Assembly: GCA_964554125.1 (NCBI GenBank) | Contig: CAZKNG010000010.1 | Coordinates: forward strand, 1 to 48,843 | DNA: 48,843 bases | Direction of reading: 5' to 3' | From: JAGHBT01 sp035311885 | GTDB taxonomy: Bacteria > Krumholzibacteriota > Krumholzibacteriia > Krumholzibacteriales > WJIX01 | In this document: piece by piece, positions 8,811-17,935 of the stretch | How positions within the stretch are numbered: position 1 is the first letter of the stretch | Layout of the letters: the number at the start of each line of letters is the position of its first letter | Made by a program: the position numbers and the translations under genes | The notes under the pieces: generated by a model | The model's database searches: none | What the model saw: the letters and a program-made list of their open reading frames with translations, nothing else | What the model was told of the DNA's origin: nothing

Positions 8811-8838
8811 AATATAACGAATACCCTCGCTGTGGCAA
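8811..8838 (-). promoter_or_regulatory. Promoter of the metallophosphoesterase gene
   Basis: On the minus strand TTGCCA (8838-8833), 16 bases, TATATT (8816-8811), about 38 bases upstream of the ATG. Confidence 0.5.
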
Positions 8839-8967
8839 TATATAACCTGATTCTCTGATAGCTGTATTTCCTTTAATTTTCCTGCAGGGGGCGACAGGTC
8901 TGGCTGAAGGCACTTAATCGGCAGCTTCAGTACGCCCGCTGTTATAGTCTCAACATGAATAAAATCG

Positions 8968-8996
8968 TTGAAAACAACTATTGTCAGCCGCATAAT
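8968..8996 (+). promoter_or_regulatory. Promoter of the hybrid histidine kinase gene
   Basis: TTGAAA (8968-8973), 17 bases, CATAAT (8991-8996), about 30 bases before the kinase ATG at 9026. Confidence 0.55.
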
Positions 8997-9025
8997 GCGA
9001 AAGACCGTTCAATGAAAGTTGTTAT

Positions 9026-11542
9026 ATGAATAAGAGAATTCTTCTTATAATATTAGTGTTTCTAGCGGTGACGTTTTATTCATCAGAAGTCACTACACTG
9101 AATCTTACCTTTGAAGAAGAAGCCTGGCTCAGGCAGCATCCGGTTATACGTATTGCTCCGGACCCGAAATTTCCGCCTATCGAATGGATCGACGAGAATA
9201 ACGAATACAGAGGAGTCTCGTCTGACTTCATTGATCTTATCGCTGAAAAACTGGATGTTGAATTTGAGGTAGTTAGCTGCAAAAACTGGAATGAAGTTCT
9301 GCGTTTGGCGCGCGAAAGGAAAGTCGATCTCTTGCCCGCGGCGGCACAGACGCCTGACAGGGGACGATATATGCTGTTCTCTGATCCCCATCTGATATTC
9401 CCGGGAGTAATTATTACTACGGGCGAGAAGAAGGGCCTGAACGCCACGCCGAAGCTTTACGGCAAAAAGGTCGGGATTGTTTCCGGATATGTATGGGAGG
9501 AATTTATCGGAAAAGAACACCCCGGCATAAATATAGTTAAGGTTGAAAATGTAATTGACGGCCTGAGGCGCGTGGCGACGGATGAGATAGACGCTTTTAT
9601 TGCCACTTTACCTATAGCGCTCTACTATATCGAACGGGAAGGGATACATAATCTGGTAGTCGCCGGACAGACTGAATATGAAACGAAACTCTCTATTCTA
9701 ACCAGGAAAGACTGGCCACTCCTTAACACGATAGTGCAGAAAGCGCTGAATTCTATTCCTGAAAGCAGCAGGAGCGCAATCATAAGAAAGTGGATAACGA
9801 TAGAACAGAGGTCTTTATTTTATCAGAAAAAATTCTGGGTTACCGTTTTATCCTTGCTGATAGCGGGAATCCTGGCAGTGTTAGTGGTTCTCACCTGGAA
9901 TGCTTCGCTTAAAAGGCAGGTAAGGGAAAAAACAAGAGGACTGCAGGAATATATAGCCCAACTTGAAAAGGCGGAAAAAGTACTGGCCGCTGAAAGGGAG
10001 AATCTGGCTAATGTCATCGAAGGTACCAGGGCCGGAACATGGCGGTGGAATGTTCAGACAGGCGAAAAGGCCTACAATGAAAGATGGGCGGAAATTATCG
10101 GCTACACTTTGGATGAATTGACTCCCGCGAGTGTTGAAACCTGGGAAAAACTCGTTCACCCTGAAGATCTGACAAAGTCCAACGCTCTTCTCAAAAAACA
10201 TTTTTCAGGTGAATTGCCCTACTATGTGTGTTCCTGCCGGATGAAGCACAAAGACGGACGCTGGGTCTGGATTCATGACCGGGGACGGGTTATAACCTGG
10301 ACGAAAGACGGCGATCCCCTGATGATGTTCGGTATAGATCTGGATATTAATGATCGCAAACAGGCGGAAGAAGAACAGAAGAAGCTCCGCGCTCAGTTGA
10401 TCCAATCTCAGAAAATGGAATCTGTCGGCCGTCTGGCGGGAGGAATAGCCCACGATTTTAACAACATGCTCAACATTATACTCGGCTATTCTCAAATGAT
10501 ATTTGATCAATTACCAGCAGACAGCCCTTTGATCTCCGACATCGAGGAAGTAAAAAAAGCCGCCCGGAGGTCCGCGGAACTGACCCAGAGGCTTCTGGCT
10601 TTCGCGCGAAAGCAGACAATAGAGCCAAGAGTCCTCGATTTGAACGAGACGGTCAGCGGAATGCTCAAGATGCTGAGACGTCTGATCAGAGAGGAAATCG
10701 AGATTTTATGGAAGCCGGAGGAGAACTTATGGCCGATCGAAGCCGATCCTTCCCAGATCGATCAGATCCTTACTAATCTCTGTGTAAACGCGAGTGACGC
10801 CATTAACGGCCCCGGCAAAGTCATAATGGAAACCTGTAACGTTTACGTTGACGAAGAATACAGCAAAGATGACGCGGAGATTATAAAAGGCGATTTTGTG
10901 ATGTTGAGAGTCACAGACGATGGTACAGGTATGGATGAGGATGTGAAAAAAAACATTTTCGATCCCTTTTTCACAACTAAAGAGAAGGACAAAGGTACGG
11001 GGCTCGGTCTATCCACGGTCTACGGTATAGTCAAACAGAACAACGGTTTCATCGACGTCTGCAGCGAGAAGAGAAAGGGTACATCTATAAGAATCTATCT
11101 TCCGCGACTCGAGGAGGCTGAAGATGAAACGCCCCGCATCAAAAATAAGCAGGAAGAGATCCCGGTCGGAGATGAGACGATTCTGCTTGTAGAGGATGAG
11201 CCGGCCATCCTGAAAGTAACCCAGAGGATGCTCCAAGACGAGGGATACAGAGTTTTTCCGGCAGATTCTCCGGATAAAGCTCAAAGCCTGGCCCTCAAGC
11301 ATAAGAATGATATAGATCTGCTTATTACAGATGTAGTAATGCCCGGAATGAACGGGCGTGAATTGGCGGAAAACCTGCTTTCTATCCAGCCGCGTATTAA
11401 GTGCCTGTTCATGTCAGGTTATACCTCCGATGTGGTAAAGGGCCGCTGGATGCTTGATGAACGAGCGCGCTTCATCCATAAACCGTTCACAGCAAGCGAG
11501 TTATTGGCAAAGATAGTGGAGATTCTCAGTGTGCCGGATTAA
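9026..11542 (+). CDS. Hybrid histidine kinase with periplasmic solute-binding sensor domain
   Basis: This 838-residue inner-membrane sensor has a BvgS-like plan. A signal peptide (1-24) precedes a family-3 solute-binding domain (~30-260; WLRQHPVIRIAPDPKFPPI opens it). A transmembrane helix follows (~270-291, FWVTVLSLLIAGILAVLVV), then a short coiled coil (~295-335), a PAS fold with PAC (~335-450, WVWIHDRGRV), HisKA with His476 in GGIAHDFNNML, HATPase_c (DDGTGMD, GTGLGLSTVYGIV), and a C-terminal receiver (~715-835) with phosphoacceptor Asp769 in LLITDVVMPG and a conserved Lys in FIHKPF. The HDFNN form is the NtrB-like class common in stand-alone kinases. No separate response regulator or output domain is adjacent, so the phosphate may pass to a distant Hpt protein. 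The binding-protein domain suggests amino-acid-like or small polar ligands. No strong ribosome-binding site is seen. Confidence 0.93.
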   Translation: MNKRILLIILVFLAVTFYSSEVTTLNLTFEEEAWLRQHPVIRIAPDPKFPPIEWIDENNEYRGVSSDFIDLIAEKLDVEFEVVSCKNWNEVLRLARERKVDLLPAAAQTPDRGRYMLFSDPHLIFPGVIITTGEKKGLNATPKLYGKKVGIVSGYVWEEFIGKEHPGINIVKVENVIDGLRRVATDEIDAFIATLPIALYYIEREGIHNLVVAGQTEYETKLSILTRKDWPLLNTIVQKALNSIPESSRSAIIRKWITIEQRSLFYQKKFWVTVLSLLIAGILAVLVVLTWNASLKRQVREKTRGLQEYIAQLEKAEKVLAAERENLANVIEGTRAGTWRWNVQTGEKAYNERWAEIIGYTLDELTPASVETWEKLVHPEDLTKSNALLKKHFSGELPYYVCSCRMKHKDGRWVWIHDRGRVITWTKDGDPLMMFGIDLDINDRKQAEEEQKKLRAQLIQSQKMESVGRLAGGIAHDFNNMLNIILGYSQMIFDQLPADSPLISDIEEVKKAARRSAELTQRLLAFARKQTIEPRVLDLNETVSGMLKMLRRLIREEIEILWKPEENLWPIEADPSQIDQILTNLCVNASDAINGPGKVIMETCNVYVDEEYSKDDAEIIKGDFVMLRVTDDGTGMDEDVKKNIFDPFFTTKEKDKGTGLGLSTVYGIVKQNNGFIDVCSEKRKGTSIRIYLPRLEEAEDETPRIKNKQEEIPVGDETILLVEDEPAILKVTQRMLQDEGYRVFPADSPDKAQSLALKHKNDIDLLITDVVMPGMNGRELAENLLSIQPRIKCLFMSGYTSDVVKGRWMLDERARFIHKPFTASELLAKIVEILSVPD

Positions 11543-11557
11543 CAGTCCCCGGAGATT

Positions 11558-11611
11558 AAATATCAAAAAAAATAATGGCATCTTGATATTTTAAGCGATT
11601 GCCTCTAGTAT
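11558..11611 (+). promoter_or_regulatory. Promoter with overlapping inverted repeat, DUF4236 gene
   Basis: TTGATA (11583-11588), 17 bases, TAGTAT (11606-11611). The -35 box is the right arm of an inverted repeat: AAATATCAA at 11558-11566 and TTGATATTT at 11583-11591. That placement suits an operator, though A+T-rich repeats can arise by chance. Transcription would start near 11618, a few bases from the annotated GTG, which matters for the start choice of the next gene. Confidence 0.45.
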
Positions 11612-11620
11612 ATATCTGTA

Positions 11621-12736
11621 GTGAGTATCCGCGGCCAATTTGCCGAAAACTCTAAGCAAACTAAAGGGGGTATAGATATCGGTTTTCGTTTTATAAAGCG
11701 TAAACGTATAGCACCCGGTCTGACTCTTAATCTAAGCAAAAGGGGCGGCTCGGTCTCTGCCGGGCCCAGGGGGGCGAGGGTGTCCGCGGGAACTTCGGGT
11801 ACCCGTAAAACGGTAGGTGTTCCCGGAACGGGATTATACTACACGGAGCGTAAAAAACGCGGAAGTTCAAAGAAGAGTAAGCGCTCATCCGGTTCACCCC
11901 CATCCTCTTCAGGGGGTTATTCAACCCGACCTGTTCCGGTTGAAAAGAAAGTTACACTTGGGTTTTTTAAGAGGCTGTTTACCCCTCAGGAGGAGGAGGA
12001 TTTTGTTGACGGTCTCAAGGCTTTTGTTGAAAAGGATGAAAACAGAGCTCTTGAATTATTCCACAGGTCGACACATATAGCAGACGCGGCTTTTATGGCT
12101 GGATTTATTGCCCTCAGGCAGAAGCGCTTCCGGGAGGCGGTTAGAGCTTTTCTGGCCGCTGATAAACTGCATAATAATTTAGGACGTTACTTTGAAAAAT
12201 ACGGAATTTCTCTCTTTCTCGCCATGTCTATTACAGATGAAATTACCGCCCATATTGCTCCGAATCGAAAGGGGCTTCTCCTCGGGCTCGTCGAGGCATA
12301 CCAGGAGCTTGAAGAATATGATAAAGCTGTAGAAACCCTTTTGAAACTCCGTGATCTGGCCTCAGGCGATGTGCTTGTAAAGGTCTCTCTGGCCGAGCTT
12401 TCTCTTGAGGCCGCCCCGGGTGATCAAAAGACTTGCCGGGAGATAGTAAATATGGCATCCGATGTAGAGAATGAATCTGACATTCACGCGGCCCTTTTGT
12501 TCTACAAAGGCAAAGCACTTAAGAATATAGGGCTTTTAACAGCTGCCAGAGATGCTCTGACGAAAGCTTCACGGCGCAAAAAAGACAGAAGCAAAACTCT
12601 GCTTAAAGCCATTCGTTATCAGCGGGCGCTTGTCTACGGGGAGCTTGGAAGAAAGTCAAGGGCCAGGGCTGAATTTGAGAAATTATACGCGGAAGATCCC
12701 TCTTATGAGGATGTTGCCGCCAGGTTAAAGATATAA
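11621..12736 (+). CDS. DUF4236 domain protein with TPR-like C-terminal region
   Basis: 371 residues from GTG at 11621. Residues ~20-77 are a DUF4236 domain (GFRFIKRKRIAPGLTLNLSK, then VSAGPRGARVSAGTSGTRKT, PGTGLYY), a small basic glycine-rich module of unknown function. A Ser/Lys-rich linker (~78-110) and a helical region with tetratricopeptide-like repeats follow (~125-371; ENRALELFHRS, RFREAVRAFLAA, YQELEEYDKAVETLLKL, RALVYGELGRKSRARAEF). No signal peptide. Such domain pairs act as protein-binding scaffolds. The start is uncertain: the DUF4236 consensus begins M-G-F-R-F, and here that Met position is ATC at 11678, seven bases after an AAAGGGGG site, whereas the GTG has no ribosome-binding site. 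It is followed 41 bases later by the aminotransferase gene. Confidence 0.8.
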   Translation: MSIRGQFAENSKQTKGGIDIGFRFIKRKRIAPGLTLNLSKRGGSVSAGPRGARVSAGTSGTRKTVGVPGTGLYYTERKKRGSSKKSKRSSGSPPSSSGGYSTRPVPVEKKVTLGFFKRLFTPQEEEDFVDGLKAFVEKDENRALELFHRSTHIADAAFMAGFIALRQKRFREAVRAFLAADKLHNNLGRYFEKYGISLFLAMSITDEITAHIAPNRKGLLLGLVEAYQELEEYDKAVETLLKLRDLASGDVLVKVSLAELSLEAAPGDQKTCREIVNMASDVENESDIHAALLFYKGKALKNIGLLTAARDALTKASRRKKDRSKTLLKAIRYQRALVYGELGRKSRARAEFEKLYAEDPSYEDVAARLKI

Positions 12737-12777
12737 AAAATAGAAATCATTTTTCATAATGAAAAAAGGAGAAAATT

Positions 12778-14259
12778 ATGGCTGAAGATCCTATTATGCA
12801 TCTTGAAAAGATAAGAGATTATGGAGGAAAGAGGGTCACCGGGGGATTGGACGATGACACAATCAGGAAGTTCTGCGAAATGGACGAAAAGCTGCCGCTG
12901 GCAATTAAACAGGCGGTATGCGAGCATAAGAGACTCCGGGGTGAGTTTAAGGACGAGCTTTCGATGCCGGAAGAAGAGCTTTGCGGATTAGTTCAATCAG
13001 ATTTCGTTAATTTTTATAAATCGGAGACCAGAAATCCATTTGTAGCTGTAAGTGCCGCGGGGCCGTGGATAGTGACCAGCCACGGCGCGGTTATACACGA
13101 TTCAGCAGGTTACGGCATGCTGGGTATGGGCCACTCGTCGCCAAAGCTGCTCGAGTCTATGGCAAAGCCCTGGGTGATGGCGAATGTTATGACCCCCCAG
13201 TTCAGCCAGAAAAGGTTTGCCAATCGCCTGAAAAAGGAGATTGGCCATACACGCGGGGAATGTCCGTACAGCCGTTTCATATGCATGAACAGCGGATCTG
13301 AATCGGTGAGTGTCGCTTCCCGCATTTCTGATATTAACGCCCTTCTTGAGACCTCTGAGGGCGGATCTCATGAGGGTAAGATTATAAAACAGCTGGCTGT
13401 AGAGGAAGGTTTCCACGGACGCACATACAGAGCGGCGGCCGTTTCCGATTCTTGTATGGCAGCCTATAAAGAACATCTCGCTTCTTTTCAGAAGGAACAA
13501 ACTCTTGTGACCGTACCCTTAAACGATTGTGAAGCGCTTAAAGAGGCTTTTGCGCGGGCTGAGAAGGAGAGTGTTTTCTTTGAAGCTATGTACATTGAAC
13601 CTGTAATGGGTGAGGGTGAGCCTGGAAAGGCGGTTTCCAGAGAGTTTTATGACCTCGCCAGGAAACTCACCCTTGAGAGCGGGTCGTTCCTTATTGTCGA
13701 TTCTGTTCAGGCGGCCTTAAGGGTCCAGGGTTGTCTGAGTATCGTCGACTACCCCGGGTTTGAAGATTGCGAAGCCCCCGATTGCGAGACCTATTCAAAA
13801 GCTCTTAACGCCGGTCAATATCCGTTGTCTGTTCTGGCTTTGAATAAGAAGTTTGCTGATATATACACACCCGGAGTGTACGGAAATACCATGACGACAA
13901 ACCCCAGGGCGCTCGAGGTAGGATGCGCTGTGCTTGATGATATTACAGATCGTCTGCGGGTCAACATACGCGAAAAAGGTAAAGAACTGTACAAAAAGTT
14001 TGAAAAACTGGCCGGGGAATTTCCTGAAGCGATAATCTCAGTAACAGGTACAGGGCTGATAGTAAGCGCCGAATTAAATCCGGACAGATACCAGGTAGTA
14101 GGTGAAAAAGGATTCGAATATTACCTTCGTACCCACGGTATTGGAATGATACACGGCGGGCACAATGGAATAAGATTTACTCCGCATTTTAAAATTACAT
14201 CAGAGGAAATAGAACTTATCATCAGTACTGTAAGGGACGGCCTGAAGGAGCTGGGGTAG
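12778..14259 (+). CDS. Class III PLP-dependent aminotransferase
   Basis: 493 residues, start ATG with AAAAGGAG upstream. Fold-type I, class III features are present: MNSGSESVSVASR (phosphate-binding turn), GFHGRTY, IEPVMGEGE, LIVDSVQ with Asp308 (pyridine nitrogen contact), and YSKALNAGQYPLS with Lys341 as the Schiff-base lysine, followed by GNTMTTNPRAL. Members of this class transfer omega-amino groups (ornithine, acetylornithine, lysine, GABA). The substrate of this one cannot be fixed. The N-terminal ~90 residues (DDTIRKFCEMDEKLP) are longer than in acetylornithine aminotransferase and recall the lysine/2-aminoadipate-type enzymes, a weak hint. Cytosolic. It is probably read with the DUF4236 gene and is followed by an unrelated SDR gene 79 bases on. 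Confidence 0.88.
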   Translation: MAEDPIMHLEKIRDYGGKRVTGGLDDDTIRKFCEMDEKLPLAIKQAVCEHKRLRGEFKDELSMPEEELCGLVQSDFVNFYKSETRNPFVAVSAAGPWIVTSHGAVIHDSAGYGMLGMGHSSPKLLESMAKPWVMANVMTPQFSQKRFANRLKKEIGHTRGECPYSRFICMNSGSESVSVASRISDINALLETSEGGSHEGKIIKQLAVEEGFHGRTYRAAAVSDSCMAAYKEHLASFQKEQTLVTVPLNDCEALKEAFARAEKESVFFEAMYIEPVMGEGEPGKAVSREFYDLARKLTLESGSFLIVDSVQAALRVQGCLSIVDYPGFEDCEAPDCETYSKALNAGQYPLSVLALNKKFADIYTPGVYGNTMTTNPRALEVGCAVLDDITDRLRVNIREKGKELYKKFEKLAGEFPEAIISVTGTGLIVSAELNPDRYQVVGEKGFEYYLRTHGIGMIHGGHNGIRFTPHFKITSEEIELIISTVRDGLKELG

Positions 14260-14338
14260 AGTATGCTGCCGGGGATATTCTCAAAACTTTCCCTGGCCTC
14301 TTTCACCGACGCTGAAATCTTTCATGAGGTAATCTGCT

Positions 14339-15910
14339 GTGATCAGCGGTTGTCTCCGTAGAGTGTTACAGCAAATTCTCGTGACAAAAGTGGAGAAACG
14401 GGACGAAAGAGTTATCGCTGTGGGGATTTCTATTGACAGTTTATTATGTCACGGCCTGCCGACAGAGCCTGACACTGATGCCGGAACAATCCTTGTCACG
14501 GGAGCAAGTGGGTATATAGGCGGCAGACTGGTCCCCGAGCTCACGGCGCGGGGTTATAATGTTCGAGTGATGGTCAGGAGGTATCCTTCTGAATATAAAG
14601 CTCTCTGGCCCGGATGTGAAGTGGTTGTCGCGGATGCTCTTGATATGGAAGCTTTAAGAGGCGCTCTTGAAGGGGTATCACTAGCGTATTATCTGATTCA
14701 TTCCATGCTTCTGGGCCGCGAGGAATTTGCCCGGGCGGATATCAGGGCGGCCTCTAATTTCAGGAGAGCGGCTGAGGAAAGAAATATCCGGCGAATAATA
14801 TATCTCGGTGGTCTCGGTGATGTGGCAAAGGGTCTCTCGAAACATCTCAGGAGCAGGATCGAAGTTTCAGAAGAACTGTGTTCCGGAAGTGTTAAGGTTA
14901 CAGTGCTTCGGGCAGCTGTGATAATAGGTTCCGGCAGTGCTTCCTATGAAATTATGGGGAATCTTGTAAAAAAGCTGCCGGTTATTCCTGAGCCGCGGGC
15001 GGCGAAAAGCCTCTGCCAGCCAATTTCAATAAGGGATATAGTAAAATATCTGGTAGCTGTCCTTGAAATAGAAGAGACATCGGGAAAGATGTTCGACGTT
15101 GGGGGAAGTGAGGTTATGAGTTATTCAGAGATGCTTAGAAAGACAGCTGCTGTTCTAGGTGTAAAAAGGGTTTTTGTGCCGGTATCCTTTTTCAGCATAG
15201 GGGGTTATTCATATATAACAAGCCTCCTTACACCCGTTCCGGGGCCGATTACTAGATGCCTTATGGAGGGGTTGAAGAATGATGTTGTCTGCAGAGAAAA
15301 CAGGATAAAAGAGTATGTGGATTTTCCAATGGTGGGGTTTGAGGAAGCTATAGAGAGAGCAATTGCCAAAGAAAAAAAGGACAGAGTAAAGACAAGATGG
15401 TCCAACGCCTATTACCCTTCCAAGAAGCTTCTGCCAAAGCTCGATGATTTGAAGGAAGCTCCTCAATATAAGGCTTTTGCTTCACTTGTTACCGGGAAGG
15501 ATGCGGCGAAGCTTTTCAGCTCAATCTGCGCGGTCGGGGGACCGGAAGGATGGTTTCACGGCAACTGGTTATGGCGGCTGAGGGGCGCGATTGACAGAAT
15601 ATTGCTCGGTGTCGGTACGTCGAGGGGAAGGCGTAAAATGTCTCATCTGAAGGTCAACGATGTTGTGGGCTTCTGGCGTGTGGAGGATCTTAAGGTTAAC
15701 AGAAGGCTTCTGCTGAGATCCGAGCTTAAGCTTCCAGGAAATGCCTGGCTGGAATTTAATATCTCAGAGAAGGAAGATTCCAGAGAATTATCAATAACGG
15801 CATGGTATTATACAGGATCTGTTCTTGGAAAACTCTATTGGTATTTTTTCCTGCCCTTTCATCACTTTATCTTCAAAGGGCTTATAGAGCAGATTGAGGA
15901 AAGAAGCTGA
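14339..15910 (+). CDS. NAD(P)-binding SDR-type protein with C-terminal DUF2867 domain
   Basis: 523 residues from GTG at 14339, with GAGGT at 8 bases. An N-terminal tail of ~48 residues precedes an atypical short-chain dehydrogenase/epimerase Rossmann fold: VTGASGYIGG (Gly55-Gly61), RVMVRR, ADALDMEAL, YYLIHSM, YLGGLGD. About residues 380-520 match the DUF2867 type (FHGNWLWRLRGAIDRILLG, VGFWRVED, LPGNAWLEF). The two-domain layout is common in bacteria and the reaction is unknown. The classical YxxxK is not clear, so it may bind NAD(P)H without classical SDR chemistry. Start alternatives in frame are GTG at 14381 and 14390. Soluble except for a hydrophobic stretch near the C-terminus (GKLYWYFFLPFHHFIF) that may touch the membrane. 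Confidence 0.85.
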   Translation: MISGCLRRVLQQILVTKVEKRDERVIAVGISIDSLLCHGLPTEPDTDAGTILVTGASGYIGGRLVPELTARGYNVRVMVRRYPSEYKALWPGCEVVVADALDMEALRGALEGVSLAYYLIHSMLLGREEFARADIRAASNFRRAAEERNIRRIIYLGGLGDVAKGLSKHLRSRIEVSEELCSGSVKVTVLRAAVIIGSGSASYEIMGNLVKKLPVIPEPRAAKSLCQPISIRDIVKYLVAVLEIEETSGKMFDVGGSEVMSYSEMLRKTAAVLGVKRVFVPVSFFSIGGYSYITSLLTPVPGPITRCLMEGLKNDVVCRENRIKEYVDFPMVGFEEAIERAIAKEKKDRVKTRWSNAYYPSKKLLPKLDDLKEAPQYKAFASLVTGKDAAKLFSSICAVGGPEGWFHGNWLWRLRGAIDRILLGVGTSRGRRKMSHLKVNDVVGFWRVEDLKVNRRLLLRSELKLPGNAWLEFNISEKEDSRELSITAWYYTGSVLGKLYWYFFLPFHHFIFKGLIEQIEERS

Positions 15911-15970
15911 AAAGTCAGGCAGGATAGAAGAGCCGGGTTGTTCTTAAGAGCCGGCGGCAGGTTCAGCATT

Positions 15971-17164
15971 ATGGAATATGAAGATAACGGCTGGGACAGA
16001 TCATTTCGTGTTATAGCTCATGTTGATATGGATGCTTTTTTTGCTTCAGTCGAGGTTCTGGACTATCCGGAGTTTCAGGGCAGGCCGCTTGTTGTGGGTG
16101 GAGATTCCAGGAGAGGGGTCGTCTCGGCCGCGAGTTACGAGGCGAGAAGTTACGGGATCAGCTCCGCTATGCCTCTCTTCCAGGCGAAGAAGTTATGTCC
16201 GGAGCTTGTGATAAGACCTGTCAGGATGAAACGCTATGCCGAACTTTCCCGTAAGATAATGAGCGTTCTGAACTCCTTCTCGCCACTTCTGCAGCAGGTC
16301 TCTGTGGATGAAGCATACGTTGACCTTACCGGGACTGAGCTGATATCCGGCAGTCCGTTCCGCGCGGCGGCAGAGATAAAAAATAGAATCCTCGGGCAAA
16401 CATCCCTTACATGTTCGGTTGGGGTTTCCACCTCCAAACTGGCGGCTAAAATAGCCTCCGATATAGATAAACCTGACGGTCTGACAATTGTACCCCCCCG
16501 GTCTGTAAGTGAATTTCTTGAATCCAGACCGATAGGGGATATTCCGGGTGTGGGAGCTAAAAGCGAAAGAGCCCTGTCTGATATAGGGGTAAAACGCCTT
16601 GGAGATCTTTTGGATATTTCCCCTTCTGTTCTGCGCGGAAAATTTGGAAAAGCGGGAGAGAGACTGATAAGAATTGCGGGGGGAGAGTGTATTTCAGAGG
16701 TAAAGACCAAGGAGCGGACTAAATCGATAAGTAATGAAAGAACATTCTCAAGGGACACCGACGACAAGAGGCTGATTGAAAAAAATCTGCTTATGCTATC
16801 AAACATGGTGGCGCGAAGACTGAGAAAAAAGGGGCTTGTGGGAAGAACGGTCACGCTGAAGCTGAAGGATTCCAATTTCAAGCAGATCACAAGAAGTGTG
16901 ACCCTGAAAAGGGGAACACAACTAGCGAGGGTGATATTGAAGGAAGCGAAAGCTCTTCTTCCCGAATCTGTCCCGCGGCAGGGGGTTCGGCTTATAGGTG
17001 TGGGGCTTTCGAATCTCCAGCAGGCGGGAAGGGGAGAGCAGATCTCTCTGTTCGAAGAAGGGCGGGGAAAAGAGGGAAAATGGAAAAGAGCCGAAAGAGC
17101 TGTAGATGAGATTTTAACACGTTTCGGAGAAGGGGCCCTCGGCCCCGGATCGCTTCTGGAATGA
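15971..17164 (+). CDS. dinB: DNA polymerase IV (Y-family)
   Basis: Translesion DNA polymerase. From ATG at 15971 it has 397 residues. An in-frame TTG at 15938 would add 11. I prefer the ATG because the family normally starts a few residues before the first motif. Visible motifs: RVIAHVDMDAFFASVE (metal Asp, steric-gate region), GVVSAASYEARSYGI, VSVDEAYVDLT (catalytic Asp-Glu), CSVGVSTSKLAAKIASD, then helix-hairpin-helix GDIPGVGAKSERALSDIG and the little-finger domain (ISNERTFSRDT, RRLRKKGLVGRTVTLKLKD). The C-terminus has a beta-clamp-like QISLFEE segment. No LexA-type operator is evident just upstream. It probably shares a transcript with the SDR gene 60 bases before it. Confidence 0.95.
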   Translation: MEYEDNGWDRSFRVIAHVDMDAFFASVEVLDYPEFQGRPLVVGGDSRRGVVSAASYEARSYGISSAMPLFQAKKLCPELVIRPVRMKRYAELSRKIMSVLNSFSPLLQQVSVDEAYVDLTGTELISGSPFRAAAEIKNRILGQTSLTCSVGVSTSKLAAKIASDIDKPDGLTIVPPRSVSEFLESRPIGDIPGVGAKSERALSDIGVKRLGDLLDISPSVLRGKFGKAGERLIRIAGGECISEVKTKERTKSISNERTFSRDTDDKRLIEKNLLMLSNMVARRLRKKGLVGRTVTLKLKDSNFKQITRSVTLKRGTQLARVILKEAKALLPESVPRQGVRLIGVGLSNLQQAGRGEQISLFEEGRGKEGKWKRAERAVDEILTRFGEGALGPGSLLE

Positions 17165-17179
17165 TCACCCTTAAATTCT

Positions 17180-17707
17180 TTAATCCTTTTTTATCGGAGG
17201 ATATTCCCTGAGCAGTCTTTCTACCGATTCGGCGATATCCTCCGCGCTGTTTTCCCTTCCGTGAAATACACTGGAGGCCCAGCCCCGCCATACGAGCTGT
17301 TTGTTTCCCGCGTCGACAAAATCAAGGATTAAAGTTCCTTCTTTATATTTACGCACACTTACCGGCCGGTTATGAAAACGTCTCCATCCGCCGTATCCGT
17401 AGCGTGTCCCGTCAACCTTTCTCTTCGTTCCGATGTAATAGGTAATGAGAAGATCGGCTTTCGAGCGCCCGGCTTTTATGAATCCCATTTTGGCCATTTC
17501 CCTCTCAACCGCTGAATGAACGTGTTTTCTTATCAGCTCGTCCTTCATCATTCTGTTCCGGGGTTTTATCTTATTCTCGGGTATCCATCTGTATGTTTTG
17601 TAGAGGGAGAAGTCCGCGCCACGGTCAAAATCTGTTTTTACGCGTATCGTGGAACAGCTGGATAAAAAGAACAGAACAACAGCTGCGGGTATAAGGAATT
17701 TTTTCAT
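17180..17707 (-). CDS. DUF4136 lipoprotein
   Basis: 175 residues. Spase II signal MKKFLIPAAVVLFFLSSC with lipobox Cys18, so membrane-anchored outside the cytoplasm. The mature part fits the DUF4136 pattern: VKTDFDRGADFSLYKTYRW, HVHSAVEREMAKMGF, DLLITYYIGTK, a Gly/Tyr-rich loop (RYGYGGWRR), GTLILDFVD, LVWRGWAS, and a C-terminal helix VERLLREYPP. The function of the family is not known. Start supported by GGAGAGGAA upstream. It converges on dinB with 15 bases between and is divergent from the exporter gene. Confidence 0.88.
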   Translation of the reverse strand: MKKFLIPAAVVLFFLSSCSTIRVKTDFDRGADFSLYKTYRWIPENKIKPRNRMMKDELIRKHVHSAVEREMAKMGFIKAGRSKADLLITYYIGTKRKVDGTRYGYGGWRRFHNRPVSVRKYKEGTLILDFVDAGNKQLVWRGWASSVFHGRENSAEDIAESVERLLREYPPIKKD

Positions 17708-17836
17708 TTTATTTCCTCTCCGTATCTTTGATAAATATTACCTTCACTCTCTGCTGACCGCTTAAAATTGTCTGAAGAGTTCTTTTCAACTATCAGTGTA
17801 CCTCCCTGACCGTATAGGGCTCAAGTGATATTGTTC

Positions 17837-17897
17837 TTTACATCGGAGGTTTTTTTTGATATAGCGGGGTTATAAAATCTATTTCGAAAGATCTTTC
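17837..17897 (+). promoter_or_regulatory. Putative promoter and 12-bp palindrome upstream of the exporter gene
   Basis: TTTACA (17837-17842), 17 bases, TATAGC (17860-17865) is a moderate promoter. Downstream, GAAAGATCTTTC (17886-17897) is a perfect palindrome in the untranslated leader, a possible operator. I looked here for a Mn riboswitch (yybP-ykoY type) and did not find its conserved loops. Confidence 0.35.
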
Positions 17898-17935
17898 AGG
17901 TTCTCTAAAAAGCTTGTTTTAAGGGAAGAGCTGTC

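Noticed and set aside
8763..8993. 76-codon minus-strand frame just upstream of, and overlapping, the metallophosphoesterase start
   Set aside because: It has no ribosome-binding site. Its body contains the metallophosphoesterase promoter and its first codons lie on the opposite-strand kinase promoter. Best read as a regulatory region.
17820..17935. Manganese riboswitch ahead of the putative metal exporter
   Set aside because: The leader is only about 65 bases from the predicted start and lacks the conserved internal loops.
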